DNA from: Verrucomicrobiota bacterium JB024
Lineage (GTDB): Bacteria > Verrucomicrobiota > Verrucomicrobiia > Opitutales > Cerasicoccaceae
Direction: 5' to 3'
DNA length: 49,791 nt
Assembly (NCBI GenBank): GCA_030673825.1
Contig: JAUTCS010000125.1
Coordinates: forward strand, 1 to 49,791
The notes below the pieces were generated by a model, which was given only the letters and a program-made list of their open reading frames with translations, did not search any database and was not told where the DNA came from. Shown here in pieces: positions 25,340-33,077 of this stretch (within the stretch, counting starts at the first letter, position 1; the number at the start of each line of letters is the position of its first letter). The translations under genes were made by a program, and so were the position numbers.

Positions 25340-26467
25340 CTATGGCCGCTCAGAAAACCGCAAGAGGAACCTGGCGCTTTCATTGGGACGGCTGATCAAA
25401 GCGATGCTTCCGCCTTGGGCGTCCATCAGCTCCTTGGCATGGGCCAGTCCCAGGCCGAACGAAGATTCCCCACCGGTGGGCCGGGCGGAGAGCCGTTGGT
25501 TGCGCTGAAAGAGGCGGTCATAGTCCCGGGCCTCGAATCCGGGGCCTTCATCGGAAACAATCAACTGGAGACCCCCGTTGAGGGCCGTGCCCGTCTGGAT
25601 GGCAACGGTGGTTTGTTCCGGCGAATACTTGATCGAGTTGCTGACCAGGTTATCCAAGACTTCCGTCAACAGAACCGGGTCGGCATAGACCGCCGGGCTG
25701 CCCTCAGAACCAAACACCAGCTCGATCTTTTTACGCATGGCCTGCCCCGCGTTTCTCACCTTTACCGATTCATAGATTTCGGGTAGCGAAACAGGCTTCA
25801 TATTCGGCTGCATCTGGCCACTGCGGTTGAACTTTGCGTTGAGTAGTTCGCTTAACGTGTTCAGGGCATTATCGGCGCATTCCTTCATCGCGGAGAGGAA
25901 TTCCGTCAGCGTCTCTTCAGGATTCTCATCCAGTTCATCGCTGTCGGGGTCGAGCAGTAAGGCGGCCAGGCTGCTGATTGAGGCAATGGGGTTCCGAACA
26001 TCGTGAGCAATGATGCCAATTAATTCGCTCTTCTGTTTCAGCAGATGTTCGAGATCCTGGCGCTGCTGCTGGAGCCGGAGGTGCGTGCGCACGCGAGCGA
26101 TAAGCTCCGATGCGTGAAAGGGTTTTGTGACGTAATCGACAGCTCCCGCCAGAAACCCCGCCTCAATATCAGATGTTTCCACCCGGGCAGTCAGAAAAAT
26201 GACAGGCGTATGTTCGAACTTATCCAGGGATTTGATTTGGCGGCAACATTCCAGGCCATCCATGCCCGGCATCGCCACGTCCAGCAAAATGAGGTCGGGC
26301 TCGTGCTCTTCCAGCCAGGTCAGCGCATCGGAGGCGCTGAGGGCAAATGCCAAGGCAATGCCTTCTTTTTCCAGCGTATTGCCCAGCAGCTTCAGGTTTT
26401 CGGGTTGGTCGTCCACTGCCAGAAGCAGAGGGGCATCCTGAGGGGGTATGGGTTCGATGAGTTTCAT
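25340..26467 (-). CDS. REC-histidine kinase fusion
   Basis: 375 aa, soluble. An N-terminal receiver domain (about 13-128; acidic pair at AVDDQPEN, phospho-acceptor Asp63 in LILLDVAMPGMDG, Lys115 in VTKPF) is followed by a short coiled linker and a HisKA domain (LIGIIAHDVRNPIASISSLA, His155) and HATPase (LDNLVSNSIKYS; VSDEGPGFEA; SSFGLGLAHAKEL). The REC-first layout is that of kinases controlled by phosphotransfer from another kinase. The start lies 5 bp after the stop of the large hybrid kinase (26473), so the pair is co-transcribed and most likely acts in sequence. No transmembrane segment or output domain is present. Confidence 0.93.
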   Translation of the reverse strand: MKLIEPIPPQDAPLLLAVDDQPENLKLLGNTLEKEGIALAFALSASDALTWLEEHEPDLILLDVAMPGMDGLECCRQIKSLDKFEHTPVIFLTARVETSDIEAGFLAGAVDYVTKPFHASELIARVRTHLRLQQQRQDLEHLLKQKSELIGIIAHDVRNPIASISSLAALLLDPDSDELDENPEETLTEFLSAMKECADNALNTLSELLNAKFNRSGQMQPNMKPVSLPEIYESVKVRNAGQAMRKKIELVFGSEGSPAVYADPVLLTEVLDNLVSNSIKYSPEQTTVAIQTGTALNGGLQLIVSDEGPGFEARDYDRLFQRNQRLSARPTGGESSFGLGLAHAKELMDAQGGSIALISRPNESARFLLRFSERP

Positions 26468-26472
26468 GAGGG

Positions 26473-29400
26473 CTAGCGGGTTAAGGTGTCGGCGATGGCA
26501 GGCAGCAATTGGCGGATGCGGGATATATCAAATGATTGGGTCGCTTCATGCAGATTTTTACCCAGTTCATCGAGCCGGGGCGAGCCATAACACGCCGAAG
26601 TTTCAACGATGCGAGCAGCCAGTTGTTCGATTTCGCTGATGACGAGAGCATTTTTCTGTCTCAGCACCCGCTCCAGCAACTCCTGCCTGAGTTCATCCGG
26701 AATGGCGGCCATATCTGCTTGCGCTGAGGATGAGGGTTGGGGAAAAGGGGCGATTGTCCCCGGGCGGATATTCCCTTTCAACCAACGGTGGCAGGTCCTC
26801 AGGAGCAGGTTGGGGGGAATGGGTTTGATCAGGCATTCATCAAAACCGTAGTTGAGGAGGGTGGAGGCGTCCTGCTGGAGGCTTGCGGTGATGGCAATAA
26901 TGGGTGTTTGCGAGAAATCGGCATGGTTGCGCAGCCGTTGGCAAACCTCACGTCCGTCCATATCGGGCATGGATAGATCCAGCAGAATCAGGTCCGGGTG
27001 ATGGGTATGGGCCATCTTCAGACCCATGGCACCGCCGGTTGCCTCCAGTGTTTTCAGTTGCGGGATTTGCTCAAAAATCGCCCGCATCAGTTCCCGATTG
27101 GCAGCCACATCTTCGACCATGAGCAAGGTAGCCGGAGGAAACTCAAGGCGGGCGATGTCTTTTTCGTTTCCATCGGCGGCTTCCACAGAGACGACAGCCT
27201 CACGGATTTCCGGAACCGTGAAGAAGAAGCTTGTTCCTTCCCCCACCGTGCTTTTGTAGTCCAGCCTACCACCCATCAGCTTGACCAGCTTCGAGCAGAT
27301 AGCCAGCCCCAGCCCGGTGCCGCCGTGGGCCGCCCCCTCGGCCTGCTCGAATTTGTTAAAAGCGCGTTCACGGAACGATTCGGGGATACCGCAACCGGTA
27401 TCGGTGACCGAGAACTGGAGCGTATAAGCATCCCCCTTTTTCTCAAAACCGAGCTTGACGGTAATGGAACCGTGATCGGTAAACTTGATCGCGTTCGAGA
27501 TCAAGTTGAGCAGGACTTGCTGGAGGCGAAAGCCGTCGAGATTCAGGTAGGAGGGAAGCCCTTCCTGAATATTGATGATCATCAAGACACCCTTGGTGGC
27601 GGCCTGAAGGTGGAAAACGTCCTTGAGTTCATCGAGCTGTCGTTCGAGGTGGACGGGTTTGGTGACCAATTCAATTTTATCGGCTTCGATTTTGGCCAGG
27701 TCCAGCAGGTCGTTGATCAGTCCGAGCAGAGTTTTGCCGCTGGAGCGGATCGACTGGACAAACTGCCGGTGCCGCGGCTCTTGAATTTCGTTGGCCAGCA
27801 GTTCAGAGAAGCCCAGGATGGAATTCATCGGGGTGCGGATTTCATGGCTCATATTGGCCAGAAAGTTGGATTTGGCCTGATTGGCACTCTCGGCCCGCTG
27901 GCGCAGTTGATCCAGTTCCTTTTCCCGCAGCACATCGGCAGTGATGTCTGCGGTGAATATCATAATACCCCCGACGGAATCGTCGGTATCATTCCACGGG
28001 CGGATTTCCCAGCGCAGGTACTGGTCATGACCCCAACCGTTCGGGCGCCAACTGTCGCGCTCGCTGAATGCGACCTCTCCCTCCAGACAACGGCTGTGGA
28101 TGGCTTTCCACTCCTCGCCGATTTCTGGGAAGATATCATAATGACTACTGCCGATGATGTCTTGCCCTTCGAGCTTATAGTCCTGTTTCCACCTATTGCT
28201 GGCGGCAAGATAACGCATACTCCGGTCAAACATGGCGACAGCGGCAGGTGAATGGGTGACATAGGCTTCCAGGCGAGCCTTCTGCCGGTTCAATTCCTGC
28301 TGGGTTTGTTGCAACTCCTGATACCGATGACGGTTAAGGTAAACCAGATGGACGAGGGCCGCGAAGATGACCGCGATACAAACCCCCTCCAATAAGAAAA
28401 AAATGCCCAGACGCTGGTCCACTTCGACGCTATCCTCATCGACATAGATTTCGAATGCGAAATGCGGGCTTAAGCTCACATAGGCGATGCCTTCACCGGG
28501 AGAGCGAGGCGAATCCCAAGCCTGCTTCAGCAGGCTGACCTTAAAGTGAAACAAACCGCGTGGCAGCTTTTCAAGGGGGCGGATGGCATCCTTGACCAGT
28601 TGTTCCTGGTCCACAATGGCCGTCAGGCGGATCGTTGAAACAGTGGCGCTTGAGGGGTCAACTTCATTAATCGTGTAACAAATCTTGCCCGCTGTAATCG
28701 CCTCCGGCACCGCGGTGACAGGAGCGAGGTGTTGCGCCTGGGGCTCTCCGTTCAACCATTGGTTGTAGCGCTGTGCCCCGGATTCAGGTGCCCACCAATC
28801 GATATTCTTTGTCGGAATTTCCACCCGTAGATATTCAGCCGGGGAGTAGTGGCTGAAAAAAGCCGACGCATCCGTTTCCCATTGTCTTTGCTGCTCGGAG
28901 TCTAAATACCCGGCATGATGCGCCATCTGGGAGAGTGCGCTGGTCAGTTTCTCGTTGTACAAATCGAGCAAACCTGCCAGCAGATTGGCTCTCAGGCCGG
29001 CCAGTTCGATTTGCCGTTGCCGGGACTGGGCATGGAATCCCAGAAAAATAGAACCGATGGCGAAAATGGTGCCGAAAAATGCCGGTGCCCACATCCATCG
29101 AAAAGCTTCCCCGTGGAGCGCTCGCCCGCAACGAAAACGCTGCATGATAATCGCAATCGACAGTAAGAAGAAACCGGCGGCGGTGTGAATCGCCATTTCC
29201 GACAATCTGGCACCCAGCCAGATGACACGGGGGATATCTACGATATAGCAGAAAAGCGATGAGCCGGATAGTCCGGCCAAGAAGCAGGAAAGGGACACGA
29301 TCCCGACTTCCACGCGCGGGCTTTTGCCGGGAACTATGCATAAGACAAGGCTGATTGAGCCCAGGATGAAGCAGAGGCTAGTCAGCAGGGACATACGGCC

Positions 29401-29772
29401 CGGCGCGGGCGAATTATCAGTAACGAACGGTTCGCCCAGCAGAGTGTCGACCCCAAGGTTCCAGCCCAGCGCATGCTGGATCAGGTTCAGGATGCCCCAT
29501 ACCAGCAATCCAGCGGTGAGCAGGCGTTCCCAGTGCCAATGATTCCACTTTGGCTGGGTGGATAAGACAAAGAGAGCCCCGGCGAACAAAAGAAAACCAA
29601 TCGCTGTGGTCGTCTGCATCGGGGCGAGGCCTGGAGATATCTGGACCAATATCCGGCTTTTGACGATCCACCCCAGAATGACCACCAGAGCGACAACTCC
29701 GACGACCAGCGATATCGCTATTGTGACCGGACATTTTCGGCATTCATCGCGTTTATCATGTGATTCTGCCAT
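26473..29772 (-). CDS. Hybrid membrane sensor histidine kinase
   Basis: 1099 aa from ATG 29772, preferred over TTG 29802. About eight membrane helices occupy residues 15-250, including the SPGLAPMQTTTAIGFLLFAG segment typical of a group of integral-membrane sensors. An extracytoplasmic CHASE-like region follows (about 255-455), a further helix at 457-478, a PAS domain (about 500-615, HSPAAVAMFDRSMRYLAA), HisKA (FLANMSHEIRTPMNSILGFS, His643), HATPase (LNLISNAIKF; GGTGLGLAIC) and a receiver (LLMVEDVAANREL; Asp932 in LILLDLSMPDMDG). The C-terminal helical tail (about 1010-1099) looks Hpt-like in shape but has no H-x-L-K-G histidine, so onward phosphotransfer must use another protein, perhaps the adjacent REC-kinase. 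Confidence 0.93.
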   Translation of the reverse strand: MAESHDKRDECRKCPVTIAISLVVGVVALVVILGWIVKSRILVQISPGLAPMQTTTAIGFLLFAGALFVLSTQPKWNHWHWERLLTAGLLVWGILNLIQHALGWNLGVDTLLGEPFVTDNSPAPGRMSLLTSLCFILGSISLVLCIVPGKSPRVEVGIVSLSCFLAGLSGSSLFCYIVDIPRVIWLGARLSEMAIHTAAGFFLLSIAIIMQRFRCGRALHGEAFRWMWAPAFFGTIFAIGSIFLGFHAQSRQRQIELAGLRANLLAGLLDLYNEKLTSALSQMAHHAGYLDSEQQRQWETDASAFFSHYSPAEYLRVEIPTKNIDWWAPESGAQRYNQWLNGEPQAQHLAPVTAVPEAITAGKICYTINEVDPSSATVSTIRLTAIVDQEQLVKDAIRPLEKLPRGLFHFKVSLLKQAWDSPRSPGEGIAYVSLSPHFAFEIYVDEDSVEVDQRLGIFFLLEGVCIAVIFAALVHLVYLNRHRYQELQQTQQELNRQKARLEAYVTHSPAAVAMFDRSMRYLAASNRWKQDYKLEGQDIIGSSHYDIFPEIGEEWKAIHSRCLEGEVAFSERDSWRPNGWGHDQYLRWEIRPWNDTDDSVGGIMIFTADITADVLREKELDQLRQRAESANQAKSNFLANMSHEIRTPMNSILGFSELLANEIQEPRHRQFVQSIRSSGKTLLGLINDLLDLAKIEADKIELVTKPVHLERQLDELKDVFHLQAATKGVLMIINIQEGLPSYLNLDGFRLQQVLLNLISNAIKFTDHGSITVKLGFEKKGDAYTLQFSVTDTGCGIPESFRERAFNKFEQAEGAAHGGTGLGLAICSKLVKLMGGRLDYKSTVGEGTSFFFTVPEIREAVVSVEAADGNEKDIARLEFPPATLLMVEDVAANRELMRAIFEQIPQLKTLEATGGAMGLKMAHTHHPDLILLDLSMPDMDGREVCQRLRNHADFSQTPIIAITASLQQDASTLLNYGFDECLIKPIPPNLLLRTCHRWLKGNIRPGTIAPFPQPSSSAQADMAAIPDELRQELLERVLRQKNALVISEIEQLAARIVETSACYGSPRLDELGKNLHEATQSFDISRIRQLLPAIADTLTR

Positions 29773-29909
29773 GCCCCCACTTTTCAGAATATTTGTTTTC
29801 AACGCGACTGTTTAGTGCGTTAATTTGACGGACATGTCTGTCTCTGTCATGTTTGGCGTTGAGCGAATGAGACGGGAGCCACAGTGATTCTAAGGCCTTC
29901 AATAACGAA

Positions 29910-29934
29910 AAGAGCCCGGCGACGCCGGGCTCTT
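29910..29934 (-). terminator. Rho-independent terminator of PEP-CTERM gene
   Basis: A perfect 11-bp stem (AAGAGCCCGGC / GCCGGGCTCTT) with a 3-nt loop at 29921-29923. Read on the minus strand it is followed by TTTTCGTTATT, a reasonable U-tract. It lies 42 bp after the stop of the PEP-CTERM gene ending at 29977 and upstream of the hybrid kinase start, so it separates the two transcripts. Confidence 0.85.
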
Positions 29935-29976
29935 CAACGGGATGGTATGATGGGGCTTGCTGGCTGCGTGCTGGGC

Positions 29977-30564
29977 CTAGCAATTCTTGTTACGGCGGTA
30001 CCGCCTGAAGCCTAAGGCAAATAATCCAGTGCCGATCCCCACCATAAAAGCCGTTTGGGCGGGTTCGGGAACTTGCTCAGCAGTGATGGATGACAAAGTT
30101 GCGGTATCCGCTAAATTAAAATTAGTAGCAGCAAAAGTAACAACGGAGCCTACGGACACAAGCAGAGGAACATCCAAGTTATAATTGCTGGCTGCAATGG
30201 CCGACAGCATAATCGGGTCGCCCCCATCTACTGAAAGAGTGAAATCACCACCCGTTCCAATCACGCTGCCAATTGAGTAACCGGTTATGTAAACATCGGT
30301 ATCGAAACTCAGGTCGAATGTTGAAACCGCAACAACAGTTACATCTGTCGAGTTGCTGAATACAATGCCTTGAGGTGTCGCGACGAAGAGTCCTGTTCCA
30401 GTGCGCGTCTGAACCGGGGCATCAACCGTGAGTGTTACGCCTGCAATCGTCTGCACTTGCTGGTCTGTGCCAGCGAGTGCATCTCCAAAAGGAAACGAGA
30501 TAGCGTGCAATGCCGGAGCGCAGAGGGCTGTGCAGAGCGCAAACAGGATAGTAAGCTTGTACAT
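29977..30564 (-). CDS. Small PEP-CTERM protein between signalling groups
   Basis: 195 aa. It has a signal peptide (MYKLTILFALCTALCAPALHA). The small beta-rich domain (about 25-165; DVTVVAVSTFDLSFDTDVY, SIGSVIGTGGDFTLSVDGG) is followed by a classic tail: VPEPAQTAFMVG, a hydrophobic helix and RRYRRNKNC. The body matches nothing I can name. It should be sorted by an exosortase to the outer surface. It has its own strong terminator and lies alone between two divergent groups of kinase genes. A link to them is possible but not shown. The region upstream (30565-31048) is a long non-coding gap shared with the plus-strand kinase gene. Confidence 0.85.
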   Translation of the reverse strand: MYKLTILFALCTALCAPALHAISFPFGDALAGTDQQVQTIAGVTLTVDAPVQTRTGTGLFVATPQGIVFSNSTDVTVVAVSTFDLSFDTDVYITGYSIGSVIGTGGDFTLSVDGGDPIMLSAIAASNYNLDVPLLVSVGSVVTFAATNFNLADTATLSSITAEQVPEPAQTAFMVGIGTGLFALGFRRYRRNKNC

Positions 30565-31048
30565 AGAATGTAAGGGTGTGGTGTGAAATACAGGTCAGGT
30601 AGTAAGAATTGGAGTAGTGTGAAATGCAGGCATCGTCAACCTGAAAATATCACAAATAAAAGAGTTGTAGGCATTGTGGTTTATTAATCCATGTCGGACA
30701 TAGACTTGCGCATCTTTCCTGTAGGAACCACATATTTGAACATGCGTCTCCAGTCGCATTTTTACAAAATATTAGCACGCGGATGAACGATATTTGGCCG
30801 GTGGCCACACCTCGATCCAGATATTCCCCAATACCTTGAGCAAGTCGGCATGATACGATTCGCTTGGGACTTCGGCCTCGGCACTGCCCCGGTCCCCCCT
30901 AAGCCTTAAAGTGATCTTTGGCAGCTAAAGATTTCACCTTAGCAATTTGTAAAAACTGCCGATTGCAGATTACTTCCCCAGCAATGCATTTCCTCTGTTT
31001 CATCAAGCCCCGAGGAGACTGTCTCTAACACCAATCCAAACAAACGAC
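30565..31048. other. 484-bp divergent non-coding region
   Basis: No convincing gene on either strand. It separates the minus-strand PEP-CTERM gene from the plus-strand kinase gene at 31049 and should hold both promoters. The part near 30600-30780 is AT-rich; a short TGGCC-GGT-GGCCA inverted repeat lies near 30796. I see no riboswitch or small RNA that I can support. Confidence 0.4.
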
Positions 31049-32623
31049 GTGGATGCTAAATCTCATGGTGACTGGTCTGGCGGACACGCCTGGACGCACT
31101 TTGTCGACAACCTGACATCTTTTCTGATCTTCTGCGTTATCGGGCTCATTATCCTTCGCTACTTCAAAAGACGTTTAAGCCGTGATAATGCTTGGGGAGG
31201 CTATTGCCTGAGCGGATTTATATTCCTGTGTGGAGTGAGCCATCTGGCCGAATCTCTGGCACTGATTTGGCCCTCCGAATTTTTGCTCTGGAGCCTGGAT
31301 ATCCTAACCATCACATCGGCATTCCTGACGATTGTCCTGTTCATTCCAATGCTTCCTCAGTTGTTGAAAATACCGACGGTTGGCGATCTCCAGGGGGAGA
31401 TTCGCCGCCGGGTAGAAACTGAAGCCCGTTTGCGGGATAGTGAGGAAACGTTGAGAAGTGCGTTCACCCATGCCCCTATCGGCATGTCCTTGGTATCCAC
31501 GGCAGGCCAATGGATGCGGGTGAATCAACAGGTCTGCCAGATTGTGGATTACCCCGAGGAAGAGCTCCTTCAGATGACTTTCCAACAGATCACCCATCCC
31601 GAGGATTTGCATTCCGACATGGATCTGCTGAAAGCCTGTCTGAGGGGTGAGCGCGATTCCTACTCGATGGAGAAACGTTATATTCGCAAGGATGGCTCTG
31701 TGGTCCCCATTCAGCTCTATGTTTCGCTGGTGCGCGATGCTGCCAGGCAGCCCCGTTTTTTTGTGTCGCAGATAAAAGACATCCGCCAGGATAAAGCCTT
31801 GCAGCAGCAGCAGAGAAAACTCATCGGAGAACTTCAGCAAAAAACGGACGAACTCCAGCAGATTGTTTATGTGGCTTCCCACGACTTGCGTTCCCCATTG
31901 GTCAATATTATAGGATTCAGTGATGAGTTGAAGCACTGCTGCCATAACCTGAAGACAGCGGCTGCGGGCGGAGACCATACTTCGATTGGGGCTATTATAG
32001 ACGGGGAGATTCCCTCGATCCTGGAATTCATCACCTCCAGTGCGCAACGGATGGATCAGCTCTTGAACGGCCTTTTGCAGTATTCCCGGATGGGACGCTA
32101 TCCAATGACACTGGAACTCATTGACATGAATGAACTGGTGCAAGGACTAAGCAACGAGTTCTCTGTCCAGTTAAGGAAAATTGACGGTCATTTCGTGGTG
32201 GAGACGCTCCCCCCGTGTTATGGCGACGCTATCCTGGTCAGCCAATTGATGAGTAACCTGATCGATAACGCCATCAAGTACCGCTCGCCGGAACGTCGCC
32301 TGGAGCTCAGAGCAACGGGAGAGCAAGGAGTTGGAGTTGTCCGCTATACGCTTGCCGACAACGGCATCGGAATCGCTCCTGATCATCAAGCTGATATTTT
32401 CGACATTTTTAATCAAATCAACCCCTCCGAAAGCACAGGAGAGGGCTTGGGCTTGAGCATTTGCAGTCTTATCGCTAATAAACTGGGCGGTCGCATCTAC
32501 GTGGAATCCGTTGCCGGAGAAGGGGCCGCTTTCCACATTGAGATTCCGATTGCCGAACGTTATCCTGATATTTTGAGACCTGAACAAGAACCCGGTAACT
32601 CCTTGTTTTCGATCCTGCCATGA
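31049..32623 (+). CDS. PAS-histidine kinase with ethylene-receptor-like N-terminus
   Basis: 524 aa from GTG 31049; no in-frame ATG is available upstream of the first helix. Residues 16-106 form three membrane helices resembling the ethylene-binding domain of plant ETR1 and cyanobacterial relatives: the second helix reads FIFLCGVSHL with Cys61 and His65 in the four-residue spacing of the copper ligands Cys65/His69 of ETR1, and Ile58 matches Ile62. Asp20 lies near the ETR1 Asp25 position; the Tyr32 position is Phe or Ile. Then a PAS fold (about 131-246), HisKA (YVASHDLRSPLVNIIGFSDE, His278) and HATPase (MSNLIDNAIKY; GEGLGLSICSLI). The stop overlaps the next start by ATGA. The ligand is unproven; related domains may sense other small hydrophobic molecules or redox. 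Confidence 0.88.
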   Translation: MDAKSHGDWSGGHAWTHFVDNLTSFLIFCVIGLIILRYFKRRLSRDNAWGGYCLSGFIFLCGVSHLAESLALIWPSEFLLWSLDILTITSAFLTIVLFIPMLPQLLKIPTVGDLQGEIRRRVETEARLRDSEETLRSAFTHAPIGMSLVSTAGQWMRVNQQVCQIVDYPEEELLQMTFQQITHPEDLHSDMDLLKACLRGERDSYSMEKRYIRKDGSVVPIQLYVSLVRDAARQPRFFVSQIKDIRQDKALQQQQRKLIGELQQKTDELQQIVYVASHDLRSPLVNIIGFSDELKHCCHNLKTAAAGGDHTSIGAIIDGEIPSILEFITSSAQRMDQLLNGLLQYSRMGRYPMTLELIDMNELVQGLSNEFSVQLRKIDGHFVVETLPPCYGDAILVSQLMSNLIDNAIKYRSPERRLELRATGEQGVGVVRYTLADNGIGIAPDHQADIFDIFNQINPSESTGEGLGLSICSLIANKLGGRIYVESVAGEGAAFHIEIPIAERYPDILRPEQEPGNSLFSILP

Positions 32624-33069
32624 ACCAATCCGTTGACCCATCCCAGCTCACGATTATCCTCGCCGATGATGATGTCGGGCACCGCTTGCTGATTAAGCGA
32701 AACCTGCGTCGCAGCAACATTACCAATGAGATTCTGGAGTTTGGTGATGGCGAGAGCCTGATCAAGTTCCTCATGGGCTGTAAGGAGGACCCTGTGCAGA
32801 AAAACAGGCGCTTCCTTGTCATGCTGGACATCCGCATGCCCCGGATGGATGGCACACGGGCTCTGGCCATCATCAAGCAGGACCCGGATCTGAAGCGAAT
32901 CCCCATTATCATGCTGACGACCACGGAGGACCCTCAGGAGATCGAACGCTGCCATGATCTTGGCTGCAATAGCTATGTGAAGAAACCCATTGACCACGAA
33001 CAGTTTATAAATGCAATACGACAATTGGGACTTTATCTCTCCATTGTCGCCGTCCCTAGCCTTAAATAA
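32620..33069 (+). CDS. Single-domain response regulator, Rcp1-like
   Basis: 149 aa, one receiver domain and nothing else: acidic pocket ILADDDVGH, phospho-acceptor Asp70 in VMLDIRMPRMDG, Thr in MLTTTEDPQE, Lys in YVKKPIDHEQF. The extended loop before the Asp (GCKEDPVQKNRR) is typical of Rcp1-type regulators that partner phytochrome-like and PAS kinases. Its ATG overlaps the kinase stop (ATGA, 32620-32623), which strongly implies that it is the direct phosphorylation target of that kinase. It probably shuttles phosphate to or from the hybrid protein encoded 8 bp downstream, since it has no output of its own. Confidence 0.94.
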   Translation: MNQSVDPSQLTIILADDDVGHRLLIKRNLRRSNITNEILEFGDGESLIKFLMGCKEDPVQKNRRFLVMLDIRMPRMDGTRALAIIKQDPDLKRIPIIMLTTTEDPQEIERCHDLGCNSYVKKPIDHEQFINAIRQLGLYLSIVAVPSLK

Positions 33070-33077
33070 TACTCGTC

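Noticed and set aside
26998-28251. 417-codon plus-strand frame within the hybrid kinase gene
   Set aside because: Antisense to clear HisKA/HATPase/REC coding sequence; no recognisable protein features.
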